Of a DNA stretch of 64,000 bases, positions 43,587 through 52,292 are shown piece by piece. The DNA comes from Cesiribacteraceae bacterium YIM B00369. Its GTDB lineage: Bacteria; Bacteroidota; Bacteroidia; Cytophagales; Cyclobacteriaceae. Position numbers and translations under genes: made by a program. The DNA lies in NCBI GenBank assembly GCA_017948555.1, contig JAFMYY010000015.1:93834-157833 (forward strand), given 5' to 3'. Each line of letters opens with the position of its first letter. The first letter of the stretch is position 1. Under the pieces are notes generated by a model, which worked only from the letters and a program-made list of their open reading frames with translations, did no database searches and was not told the origin of the DNA.

Positions 43587-44096
43587 ATGAAAAAGATAAT
43601 ATTTGTTCCGCTTGCCCTCCTGATTATTATAACGCTTGGCCTGTTAAATCCGGCCAAAGCCCAGGACTATTCCACAGGAATTGGCCTGAGAGGAGGACCG
43701 GGATACGGAGTAACCATCAAGCATTTTACCAGCCCGGATAAAGCGGTGGAAGGAATTATTTCCCCCCTTTGGGAGGGCATTATGGTAACTGCTTTATATG
43801 AAAAACACGCTCCCTTATTTAAAGCAAGCAGGCTGAACTACTATGGTGGAATTGGCTTCCATGGAGGTTACTGGGATTACAGCAACAAAAACTTTGACAA
43901 TAATCCATGGGTTTCCCGGCGCCATAAGGAAATTATAGCAGGAATGGACCTCATCCTTGGAATTGAATATACCTTTAAGGCACTTCCTTTCAGCATAGGA
44001 GCCGACTGGAAACCCATGCTCAATCTAATTAACGACGGTAGCCTGTGGTATAAAGACATTGCCATTTCGCTCAGGTTTATTCCCGGTAATATGTAA
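43587..44096 (+). CDS. Small exported protein, probable outer-membrane beta-barrel
   Basis: From the ATG at 43587 (the longer frame starts with TTG at 43578) the product is 169 residues with a clear Sec signal peptide (KKIIFVPLALLIIITLGLL, cut after AKAQ). The mature part alternates hydrophobic residues with Gly and aromatic residues (GLRGGPGYGVTIKHF, YYGGIGFHGGYWDY, LILGIEYTF) and ends in ISLRFIPGNM, as in small eight-strand outer-membrane barrels. No specific family is recognised. It ends before a bidirectional terminator. Confidence 0.78.
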   Translation: MKKIIFVPLALLIIITLGLLNPAKAQDYSTGIGLRGGPGYGVTIKHFTSPDKAVEGIISPLWEGIMVTALYEKHAPLFKASRLNYYGGIGFHGGYWDYSNKNFDNNPWVSRRHKEIIAGMDLILGIEYTFKALPFSIGADWKPMLNLINDGSLWYKDIAISLRFIPGNM

Positions 44097-44128
44097 AGAG
44101 GCGACCGGAGCACCCCAGTATAAAGAAC

Positions 44129-44166
44129 AAAAAAGTACCTGTACACCATGCACAGGTACTTTTTTT
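44129..44166. terminator. Bidirectional intrinsic terminator
   Basis: The stem AAGTACCTGT / ACAGGTACTT (44133-44142 with 44152-44161), extended by A/T pairs, has a 9-base loop and T-runs on both strands. It lies between the convergent genes ending at 44096 and 44260. Confidence 0.82.
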
Positions 44167-44259
44167 CGTTTGAATATTTCAGCTGACGTAAATCAACCTT
44201 TTACCGGCTGCAAATAATAATCCCGCCGGGGTAAAACCACGTAAACTGCTCTCCGTCAC

Positions 44260-44535
44260 CTATTGTGATACATTAATACCCCGTAATAAAGCAGGAACAC
44301 TGATACTGTTTACGAAGCCATCCTGCTTATCCTCCTTATCTTTATGAACTTCACTCCTGATTACAGGGGCAAGGATGTTTGGCAGAGCAATATATAAACC
44401 CTGAGCCCCAGCTGAAGGGGAAACAAGAATCTCCTGCCTTTTATCAATTAAAACAGCTCCCCACAAACCCAAAAGCAACAACCCTAAAGCGAAATATAAA
44501 AATCCTGCCGGTGAAATTTGTTTATGTATCTGCAT
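44260..44535 (-). CDS. Small single-pass membrane protein, unknown
   Basis: The 91-residue frame starts with ATG and has one strong hydrophobic helix (GFLYFALGLLLLGLWGAVLI, about residues 11-30) followed by a charged segment (KDKEDKQDG). It has no recognisable family. It is convergent with the beta-barrel gene and shares its terminator, which supports real transcription. It could be an orphan gene or a remnant; the codon use is not strongly informative at this length. Confidence 0.5.
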   Translation of the reverse strand: MQIHKQISPAGFLYFALGLLLLGLWGAVLIDKRQEILVSPSAGAQGLYIALPNILAPVIRSEVHKDKEDKQDGFVNSISVPALLRGINVSQ

Positions 44536-44958
44536 GTGTGTAAAATTTTATTTCCTGAAAACACTCCACCACTATCATGCTCTCCAAAAAATTTTGATCA
44601 AAAGACTTTTAAAGCAGAAAGTACCCTTCAATTATTATAGTCAGAGTAATTATTGACTTCACCTTAAGCTGATATCCGCAAACACCAACTGCTTTTTAAA
44701 GTAAATATCATCTTATAATAATCAGATGCTGAAGGAGTCTGACAGGTTGCATCCCGATGTGAAAAATTTTACAGATAAATTCGCACTATCTCATGGTCAT
44801 GATATAGACCCGCATTTTAATCAGATTCAATGAAAATAATATTTGCCCGACATTCTTGTATTTTGTATAGTTTTTTTAAGGAAAACTTCTAATTTTAATA
44901 ACTATAACGGAAGCCGGAATTTTGGCATATTTTTTATCCGTGGTCTAAAGAAGCTTTT
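44536..44958. other. Intergenic region before the PAS histidine kinase
   Basis: This AT-rich divergent gap contains a 35-codon plus-strand frame (44726-44833, MLKESDRLHPDVKNFT...) that I cannot assign and do not call. TAGTTTTT near 44868-44875 matches seven of eight positions of the TAnnTTTG element, about 80 bases before the kinase start. No RNA gene or strong hairpin was seen. Confidence 0.35.
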
Positions 44959-47865
44959 ATGGGAAAATTATTTTACTTAAACCACTTCAGGGAATTTGCA
45001 GATTTCATTCATAAAAATCCAAAACTACTCCACGAAGAAATAAACAAAGCATTTAAAATACTTGAATATGCAATCGATTCCGTAAAAAAAAATAAAAATC
45101 TCCAAAACGGAGAGGACCCTAAAGGTTTGTTAGAAAACGGCTGCAGGAATTTTATCAGGCATGCATTGAAAGGAGATGCAGAAGAAGAAGCAAAAGCAGA
45201 CATTTATAAGCTATGCAATAAAGCATTTTTAAACCTGCAGGAAAAGAGATCTAAAATTCTGCAACTACTGAAATCCTATAACCTGCAAAAGGAAATATTC
45301 GCAAAAATTATCCCCTCCTACACACCGGATCCTCAAAAAGCAACAATTATTTCTTATGAATTAACGCAGTACCAAAACTACCTCACGGAAACCGCCTTCC
45401 TTGCTTTAGCTGAAGTTGAGGAAAATGAAAAGTTTAAGGAAAAGGAATTAGCTTCTTCAGTAATTGATAATACAGTAAATGGTGTATTGGCATTCGATAC
45501 GAAAATGAATCTGACAGAAGCTAACACCGCTGTCTGCAGTATGCTGAGCATTAAAAAAGATGATATAATCGGGAAAAATATATTTGAAGTACTTCCGTAT
45601 TATAAAGATACAGATGTAGGACTAACTGTTAAAGCAGTACTTACCGGCGTGCAGGTATTTATATCTGAAAGATCTTTTATTAAACGCAAAGGCTTTTTTG
45701 AGGCAAATCTCACTCCTCTTTATGATTCTGAAGGTAAAATTACCGGAGGCCTCATTATTGTTCATGAAACCACCCACCGTAAAAAAGCGGAAGATGATTT
45801 AAAGCAAAAGAACTGGGAATTAATTCAGCAACAACACGAAAACAGGAAAATACAAATTTTTTTAGAGCAGGTAACGGAGTCTGTCCCATGCCTTATTTTC
45901 CTTTATGATGTTGCTGAAAATTCAACGGTATATGCCAATCAAAAACTGCTGGAAATAACAGGCTACAGTCCTGAGGAATTAAAGGAACTGGAATCTGAGG
46001 TAATAGGCCGCTTAATTGTACCTGAAGATGTAGGAGGAGATTTTACAGGTAAAGATCTTAGCCGGTTTGATATTTACAAAGACAAAAAGCCCGGGGAGTA
46101 CCTTGAATATGAATTTAAAATCAGACACAAAAACGGCGAATTGCGCTGGCTCAGAACTAAAAGCAAAGTATTTAAGTATGACCGGAATGGAACGCCCTTA
46201 CAAATTTTAGGGACCGCTGAAGATATAACAGAATTAAAAAATTCTGAAGAAAATATTAATCAGGCACAGGATTACTACCTCCGGATTCTGGAAGATTTTC
46301 CTGTACCTGTCTGGCGCACGGGGCAGGACGGTAAGTTTAATTATTTTAATAAAAGCTGGCTGAGCTTTACAGGCTATACCCTGGATGAGGAATTGAATGC
46401 TCCCCCTGCAGAGAAAATCCATCCTGATGACCTGGATGAAAGCCTGAAAATTTTTGAAACATCATTTGCCCGGCAGGAGCCTTTTAACAGAGAGTACAGG
46501 TTAAAGCGCCATGATGGTATTTACCGTTATGTGTTTGATGCAGGAAAACCCATTTATGACCTCCAGGGTAATTTTACAGGGTATATTGGAGCCTGTTTTG
46601 ATTTACAGGACCGGAAGGACAACGAAATACTCATTGAAGCAAAGAACAGGGAACTGACAACTACTGTTGATAAGCTGGCTGATGCCAGAACTTCCCTGAC
46701 CCTTTCCAATACCGAGCTTGAAAAAAGAGTAAAGGAAAGAACTGTAAACCTGGTGGCACGGGAAGAGCAAATCAGGACCATTACAGACGCTTTACCTGTC
46801 TTGATTGCTTATGTAGATAAAGACCTGAACTGCAGGTTCATCAATAAAGCCATTGAAAAATTTCTGCACAAATCCAGAGAAGAAATTGCAGGCAGGCCGG
46901 TGAAAGAATTAATGCAGGAAAAATCTTACCGGATTTTAAAGCCCCGTTTTGAAAAAGTCCTCCGGGGAAAGGCATTAAATTTCGAGTTCCATGCCGACCA
47001 TAAAGATTTAGGGTCAATTTACTTTAGCATTGATTTTATTCCTCATGAGACCAGAAAAGATGTAATCGGGTTTTATGCCCTCCTGTATAATATAACAGAC
47101 CGTAAAAAGGCTGCACAAACTATGGAAAAGCTTTATGAGGAAGCCAATAAACGAAATTCAATATTAAACAGGGTTAATACAGTTTTGGATAATTTTGTCT
47201 ATACAGCCTCTCACGATCTTAAATCTCCTGTTTACAACCTTGAAGGGCTCGTCGATATCCTGAAAGAAATAAGAACAAACGGAGAAAATGATGAAGGGGC
47301 TCAGGTGGTGGAAATGATTGCCCGGGCAACCGGCAGATTAAAGAAAACGATTGATGATTTAATTAAAATCACTAAAATCCAGCAGGAATCAGATCTTCAG
47401 GAAAATGAAAAGATTTCGATTATTGAAGTTTATAACCATGTGAAATCAGACCTTGATACTCAGATAAAAGATTGTAAAGCTGAAATTACAGAGCACTTCG
47501 AAGTAACAGAATTATTTTACCCCGGGAGTCACCTGCGCAGCATATTATACAATTTAATATCCAATGCCCTGAAATACCGGAGGCCGGATGTTCCGGTAAA
47601 AATAAATGTTTCAACCTCTGCCGGGGATGGAACAACTGAATTGAAGATAACAGATAATGGCATAGGCATGAGCGCCGTACAACAAAGGCAGCTGTTTAAG
47701 CCCTTCCACCGGCTGCATCCCCGGATTGAGGGCAGTGGAATTGGACTTTATTCCATTAAAAGGTTAATTGAAATTAATGGCGGAAAAATTGAAGTTTCTT
47801 CAACACCTGAAGAAGGATCAGAGTTTACAGTATATTTTAATACCCGGGCGAATAACCAGGATTAA
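44959..47865 (+). CDS. Multi-PAS sensor histidine kinase
   Basis: The 968-residue protein has no transmembrane helix. An all-helical N-terminal region (about 1-165) precedes four PAS domains (near 170-275, 297-425, 438-555 and 610-725, with markers such as ITGYSPEEL, FTGYTLDEEL and two PAC ends like ILGTAEDITE). The transmitter follows: the phosphoacceptor H752 lies in YTASHDLKSPV, the N box is NLISNALKYRRP and the G boxes are TDNGIGM and GSGIGLYSIKRL. It is therefore a cytoplasmic sensor kinase. No receiver or response regulator gene adjoins it, so its partner lies elsewhere. The PAS ligands are unknown. Confidence 0.92.
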   Translation: MGKLFYLNHFREFADFIHKNPKLLHEEINKAFKILEYAIDSVKKNKNLQNGEDPKGLLENGCRNFIRHALKGDAEEEAKADIYKLCNKAFLNLQEKRSKILQLLKSYNLQKEIFAKIIPSYTPDPQKATIISYELTQYQNYLTETAFLALAEVEENEKFKEKELASSVIDNTVNGVLAFDTKMNLTEANTAVCSMLSIKKDDIIGKNIFEVLPYYKDTDVGLTVKAVLTGVQVFISERSFIKRKGFFEANLTPLYDSEGKITGGLIIVHETTHRKKAEDDLKQKNWELIQQQHENRKIQIFLEQVTESVPCLIFLYDVAENSTVYANQKLLEITGYSPEELKELESEVIGRLIVPEDVGGDFTGKDLSRFDIYKDKKPGEYLEYEFKIRHKNGELRWLRTKSKVFKYDRNGTPLQILGTAEDITELKNSEENINQAQDYYLRILEDFPVPVWRTGQDGKFNYFNKSWLSFTGYTLDEELNAPPAEKIHPDDLDESLKIFETSFARQEPFNREYRLKRHDGIYRYVFDAGKPIYDLQGNFTGYIGACFDLQDRKDNEILIEAKNRELTTTVDKLADARTSLTLSNTELEKRVKERTVNLVAREEQIRTITDALPVLIAYVDKDLNCRFINKAIEKFLHKSREEIAGRPVKELMQEKSYRILKPRFEKVLRGKALNFEFHADHKDLGSIYFSIDFIPHETRKDVIGFYALLYNITDRKKAAQTMEKLYEEANKRNSILNRVNTVLDNFVYTASHDLKSPVYNLEGLVDILKEIRTNGENDEGAQVVEMIARATGRLKKTIDDLIKITKIQQESDLQENEKISIIEVYNHVKSDLDTQIKDCKAEITEHFEVTELFYPGSHLRSILYNLISNALKYRRPDVPVKINVSTSAGDGTTELKITDNGIGMSAVQQRQLFKPFHRLHPRIEGSGIGLYSIKRLIEINGGKIEVSSTPEEGSEFTVYFNTRANNQD

Positions 47866-47941
47866 GAAATCACAGACTAAAAAGAACAATTAATTCAATC
47901 ATATCCCGCCTGGTATTACTCTTCAATAACTGTTGAATTTA

Positions 47942-48892
47942 TTATATTTTACCCTGAACGACGTCTAAGCTTACGGCATCTAAAAGGTCCGGAAGGGACA
48001 GGATATAAGCATCAGGTACTCCGCAAAAGCGGGCTACTTCCCGGTAAATTTCCTGTGGCTCCCTTCCCGATTCCCTCAGGAAGTGAACTGAGGCAGCACC
48101 TTTAGATTTTGATAACTTCTCCCCTGCATTGTTCAGTATCAACGGATGGTGAAAAAATGATGCTTCTGCAAAATCCTGTGCCCCTGTTTGCCATTTTCCC
48201 TGCTGTGCACCAAGGCACCTTGCCAGATAAATCTGCGCAGCCGTGGATCCGCAAAGGTCGCTCCCCCTGACAATAAAATTTACCCCATAAAAAATGTCAT
48301 CTGCCAGAGAAACCAGCTGGTAAGCCGGCAGACCATCCTTCCTCCTGACTACAAAATCTCCGGTCCGGCAACTCAGAGGATAGCGCTCCTCTTTCCCTGT
48401 TAACCATTCCCGGTAGCAGACATCAGTCTGTTCAGGCACATGAACCCGCCAGGCAATATTTTTGCCGCTAAAGGCCAGTGCTTTTGACCGGCACCCTCCT
48501 TTGTACAGACCATTATCATTTTGTTGCCTGATTTCTTTTCTGCTACAACTGCAGGCATAAACCAAACCTTCTGTATTTTTCAAATCCTCCAAAAAAGATT
48601 CATACATTCCCAGGCGGTGGCGCTGCGAAAAACAGGCATCAAAGGCATCCGGACCATCCGGACCAATGTCATAATCCAGCCCCAGCCAGTCAAGTGTATA
48701 AAAAATATCTTCAACATATTCGGGTCTCGAGCGGGACGCATCGCTGTCGTCAATGCGCAATATTAACCTGCCTCCCATTTTCCGGGTAAGCAACCAGGTA
48801 AGCACAAATGAAAATGCATTGCCCTTATGTAAATATCCGCTTGGTGTCGGTGCTATCCGGGATATCAAAGGTGCTTGCTGACTTCCTTCCAT
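47942..48892 (-). CDS. gluQ: Glutamyl-Q tRNA(Asp) synthetase-like (GluQRS)
   Basis: The 316-residue protein is a shortened class Ic glutamyl-tRNA synthetase: catalytic PTPSGYLHKGN (H22), RIDDSD at 46-51, a zinc site C114-x-C116 ... Y130-x3-C134 in YACSCSRKE to YKGGC, and KLSKSKG as KMSKS motif. The anticodon-binding domain is absent, matching GluQRS, which loads glutamate onto queuosine of tRNA(Asp) rather than onto tRNA(Glu). The zinc site fits that subgroup. It is a single gene, convergent with the histidine kinase. A bare GluRS fragment is less likely because all motifs are intact. Confidence 0.88.
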   Translation of the reverse strand: MEGSQQAPLISRIAPTPSGYLHKGNAFSFVLTWLLTRKMGGRLILRIDDSDASRSRPEYVEDIFYTLDWLGLDYDIGPDGPDAFDACFSQRHRLGMYESFLEDLKNTEGLVYACSCSRKEIRQQNDNGLYKGGCRSKALAFSGKNIAWRVHVPEQTDVCYREWLTGKEERYPLSCRTGDFVVRRKDGLPAYQLVSLADDIFYGVNFIVRGSDLCGSTAAQIYLARCLGAQQGKWQTGAQDFAEASFFHHPLILNNAGEKLSKSKGAASVHFLRESGREPQEIYREVARFCGVPDAYILSLPDLLDAVSLDVVQGKI

Positions 48893-49044
48893 AGAACATC
48901 AAAACATTATTAAGGACTTTGCAGGTTATACTTACAAAAGAAGAACTGCAATATTTAAAAAAGTAATACTAAAAATAAAAAAGGAAAGCAATTTAATTAA
49001 ACCTGTCTTTTAATCTTTATGAAGCACTGATATATTCAGAACAA

Positions 49045-49461
49045 ATGAAAGCAGCAAGGGAACCGATCGCCTGGTTTTTAATTATAATCTGGTCATTAAC
49101 AGGCTTTTTAATTTATATTTACAAAAGCCCTCCCGGAACAACTGGGCAGGCAACTCAGGTGGCGGAAAGTTCCCATGCAATTCCGGCTTTTTTCGCCACT
49201 GTCGGGCTGGCTGCTTTTCTTCTTTTATCACGTTTTCTTACCAGTTCCGGCTCCCCGCCACCTCCCGGCAGGTTCCGTCATATTTCAGTTGCCTGCCTTC
49301 TTGCAACAGGCGGGATGCTCAGCTGGGAATTTTCTCAAATGTTCCTGCTTGGCAGAACGTTCTCTTTTTCCTTTCTGACTGGAGTTCTGGCAGGCCCGTT
49401 AATGATTGTTTGCTGCTGGTTTCTCCTTAAAATGAGCCCCCTGTGGTTTAAGAGAAAATAA
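49045..49461 (+). CDS. Small polytopic membrane protein, unknown
   Basis: The 138-residue protein has four hydrophobic helices: one after a short N-terminus (PIAWFLIIIWSLTGFLIYIY), one around AIPAFFATVGLAAFLLLSRFL, and two in the C-terminal half (including LTGVLAGPLMIVCCWFLL). It has a short basic C-terminus. The ATG at 49045 is supported by family-like spacing only. No characterised family is recognised. It is convergent with the DNA-metabolism gene and shares a terminator with it. Confidence 0.6.
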   Translation: MKAAREPIAWFLIIIWSLTGFLIYIYKSPPGTTGQATQVAESSHAIPAFFATVGLAAFLLLSRFLTSSGSPPPPGRFRHISVACLLATGGMLSWEFSQMFLLGRTFSFSFLTGVLAGPLMIVCCWFLLKMSPLWFKRK

Positions 49462-49513
49462 AATTTTCCGGCTCCAGACAGGGTTGGATAACAAAAAACT
49501 TCATGCAAAAAAC

Positions 49514-49554
49514 AAAAAAACCTCCTTCAGCTGATGTGCAGGGGAGGTTTTTTT
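49514..49554. terminator. Bidirectional intrinsic terminator
   Basis: The 12-bp stem AAAAAAACCTCC (49514-49525) and its complement (49543-49554) surround a 17-base loop, with a T-run on each strand. It lies between convergent genes ending at 49461 and 49584. Confidence 0.82.
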
Positions 49555-49583
49555 GAGTTTTCCGAAAAAAAACACTTTAGTTA

Positions 49584-50351
49584 TTAAGCAGCAAGCTGCT
49601 GCTCTGTTTTCCGTCGGTCAGCAATCACCTTCTTAATTTTCAGAATTGCTTTTTCAATCCGTTCGCTGTCAAGGTTATTTATATTTTCAAGCATTTTATT
49701 CTTTTCCTCCCCTGTAATGGCTTTATTATTCAAAAGAATCAGGAGTTCTGTTTTCTGCTTTACAGTAGCCGGAGTACCTGCCGGCTCCTCAGCCTCAGCT
49801 TCCGTTACCGCTTTAGGGGCACTTTCTGCTTTACGGCTTTCCACCTTTTCCTTTTTTGAATTTCTGCCATTTTCCCGTGGCACTTCTGCTTCTTCCTTCA
49901 TCATATAATCCATTTCCTCTGCAGGAGTTGGCTCATAACCTGCTGCCCTTATAATCCACGCCAGTATATTCCGGTAAGCTTTACCAATGGCACGCGTCTG
50001 GGCCATGGAGGCAATGGCAAATTCCTGATATGCCTTCTTACCAAATTCCTTATTACTGCAAATAGCAAATCCGGATCCTGTTACCTGCCCGGTTCGAAGG
50101 TTCATAAGCTTTACCTCCGCCTGGTACTTTAATTCACCGCCTTCAGATTCGATGCGATGCAGTCCTTCAATAATAGGCAAAATTCCTAAGCGGGCTCCGG
50201 CATACTGCCAGCCCTCCACATTTACATATGCCTTTCCCTGGATGTTATGAAAAAGTTTATTCTCCTGAATAAATTTTGCCAGATCCTGTGCAAGATGCAG
50301 GGTTTCATTTGAGTTTGCTATATCATAACTATCAATCACTCTCTTTTCCAT
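49584..50351 (-). CDS. Phage-type conserved protein, possible ssDNA-annealing/recombination factor
   Basis: The 255-residue protein has an N-terminal domain with VEGWQYAGARLGILPIIEGLHRIE and the block ASMAQTRAIGKAYRNILAWIIRAAGYEPTPAEEM (about 110-145), a pattern I recognise from conserved phage and prophage proteins of unknown or recombination-related function. It then has a charged linker with Glu/Lys/Ala and a C-terminal helical segment (TVKQKTELLILLNNKAITGEE), like the small helical tails of phage recombination proteins. It is divergent from a RecD/Pif1-like helicase gene. No other phage genes are present, so it appears to be a resident gene. Confidence 0.65.
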   Translation of the reverse strand: MEKRVIDSYDIANSNETLHLAQDLAKFIQENKLFHNIQGKAYVNVEGWQYAGARLGILPIIEGLHRIESEGGELKYQAEVKLMNLRTGQVTGSGFAICSNKEFGKKAYQEFAIASMAQTRAIGKAYRNILAWIIRAAGYEPTPAEEMDYMMKEEAEVPRENGRNSKKEKVESRKAESAPKAVTEAEAEEPAGTPATVKQKTELLILLNNKAITGEEKNKMLENINNLDSERIEKAILKIKKVIADRRKTEQQLAA

Positions 50352-50557
50352 GCGGATATTATTTAAATTTTATATTCCCGTTTATAATATTGTACTCTTA
50401 CAACCTCAGCAGTTCAAAATAAGTGCCCGTAATACTAATTATTTTAGTTATTTATTTATAATATTATTAGTAACTTTCCATCCTGTACCTCAGGGATTTA
50501 AATGGAAATATTAATAACCGGCAAGGCCGTTTAAAAGAAAAGGAAAACAGCACCAGC

Positions 50558-51946
50558 ATGCAGCAAACCGGAGAACATCTTCTTTCATTATTCCCATTTA
50601 CCCCAACCCCTGAGCAAAAAAATCTCTTTGAACAGGTGGCTGTATTTTTGAATGATAATAGTGCCGGCAAATCTGTTTTCCTGCTAACCGGCTATGCAGG
50701 CACCGGCAAAACCACCTGCCTGAAAGCCTTATATACAGCAGCAAAAAAAATAGGCTACCGGCTGAGCCTTCTAGCTCCAACCGGCAGGTCGGCTAAAATA
50801 ATTAGTAAAAACACTAAACAGAAAGCCCATACCCTGCACAGGGAAATATACCAGCAAACCCGGCAACCGTATAGCGGGGCTGCTGAATTTAAGCTAAAAA
50901 GGAATTACAAAAAGAAATGCCTGTTTATTGTAGATGAGGCCTCTATGATAAGCGGAACAGAGAATGAAAATGGACGGAACCTCCTGGCTGACCTTATAAG
51001 TTTTGTATTTGAGAACCCCGGAAATAAACTAATTTTAACAGGTGACTCTGCCCAGCTGCCTCCGGCAGGAGAACCGTTAAGTCTGGCCTTAGACACAGAG
51101 ATACTTCAATATGTATATCAGCTGAAGGTTTCTGCTGTACAGCTGAAAGAAGTATCGCGGCAGCAACAAGGCTCCGGTATTTTATTGAATGCAACCGCTT
51201 TGCGGAACACTTTGCAAAATCGGGTTCAGCACTTCCGGTTCCAGGAACGCCCCTTCAGGGATTTCTTCCTCCTGCCCGAAGAAAAACTAATGGATGGCTT
51301 AACCTACGCCTATGAAAAATACGGGCAGGGAAATGCTGTTCTTATCTGCGCCACTAACCGGGAATCTTTCCATTTTAACAGGAAAATAAGGGAAATTATA
51401 CTTAAAAGAACCAGCCCGATAGAAAAAGGTGAGTTACTGATAGTAAACAGGAACAATTACAATGTATTGCCCGGCAGGAGTAAACTCGGCTTCCTGGCCA
51501 ATGGCGAATTTGCAGAGGTAGTTGAGGTAAATGAAGAAGAAAGCTATGGCAGCTTCGGATTTATAAATCTGGTTTTACGGCTTCCGGATTATCCAAAGCA
51601 GGCGGCCTTTAGCTGCAAAATACTGAAAGAAACTTTACTCTCCCCCGAAGCTTCTCTTGATGAAGCACGCAACCAGGAGCTTTTTAAGCTTATTCTTGAT
51701 AAATACAGCCCAATAAAAACACGGAGCAGGCAGGTAAAGGCCATAAGGCAGGACCCGTACCTGAATAGCCTTCACGTAAAATATGCTTATGCACTTACCT
51801 GCCACAAAGCACAGGGCGGGCAGTGGGGTGCTGTGTTTGTCCATCAGGGAGTCAGGCAGCAAAAAAACTTTACAACTGATAAAATTCGCTGGCTCTATAC
51901 TGCCTTAACACGGGCTGTAAAGGAATTATACCTTATTGAATCTTAA
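50558..51946 (+). CDS. RecD/Pif1-like ATP-dependent DNA helicase (SF1)
   Basis: The 462-residue SF1 helicase has Walker A GYAGTGKTT (45-53), motif Ia APTGRSAK, Walker B FIVDEASM (123-130), motif III TGDSAQLPPAG and a UvrD-like C-terminal motif VKYAYALTCHKAQGGQW, then TALTRAVKELYLI. It lacks the large N-terminal domain of RecD2 and is nearer to compact phage/chromosomal Pif1-like helicases. It would unwind DNA 5' to 3' if RecD/Pif1-like. It diverges from the recombination-like gene with 206 bases between, so the two may share regulation. The leader carries TAACTTTC near 50469-50476, one base from a TAnnTTTG element. Confidence 0.88.
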   Translation: MQQTGEHLLSLFPFTPTPEQKNLFEQVAVFLNDNSAGKSVFLLTGYAGTGKTTCLKALYTAAKKIGYRLSLLAPTGRSAKIISKNTKQKAHTLHREIYQQTRQPYSGAAEFKLKRNYKKKCLFIVDEASMISGTENENGRNLLADLISFVFENPGNKLILTGDSAQLPPAGEPLSLALDTEILQYVYQLKVSAVQLKEVSRQQQGSGILLNATALRNTLQNRVQHFRFQERPFRDFFLLPEEKLMDGLTYAYEKYGQGNAVLICATNRESFHFNRKIREIILKRTSPIEKGELLIVNRNNYNVLPGRSKLGFLANGEFAEVVEVNEEESYGSFGFINLVLRLPDYPKQAAFSCKILKETLLSPEASLDEARNQELFKLILDKYSPIKTRSRQVKAIRQDPYLNSLHVKYAYALTCHKAQGGQWGAVFVHQGVRQQKNFTTDKIRWLYTALTRAVKELYLIES

Positions 51947-52292
51947 ATCCGGGAAACACCAGCTTCTTATAAGTATTACTATAAACATAACAATGCAGGA
52001 CAATAAGTAGCAGAACCACACCCTGATTTAAACCATCTTCCATTAAATAATCAAATCAGATTTATAAATTATATAATTATAATATCCCTATCCTGTTATT
52101 CTGCTCTGCTTTTTAAAAAGCCTGTCATTTTAATAATCATCTGCCTCATTTCCTTAAATAAAGGTTGTAAATTGCTTAATAAAGCACCTCACCTGCCAGT
52201 CTGCACAGGTTAGGATTTTATTTATACATTGCTGTTTATTTTTTTTAAAAAGCAAGACCCATCACCCAATCAAAAAATTCAAAAGAACAGCT
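51947..52292. other. Intergenic region before the ethylene-receptor-like kinase
   Basis: This 346-base gap is strongly AT-rich with poly-T and poly-A tracts close to the kinase start. I found no ORF of note, no RNA gene and no clear -7 element. A terminator for the helicase gene was not recognised. Confidence 0.4.

Noticed and set aside
44726..44833. A 35-codon plus-strand frame before the PAS kinase
   Set aside because: Too short and unrecognised; nothing but an ATG and a stop supports it.
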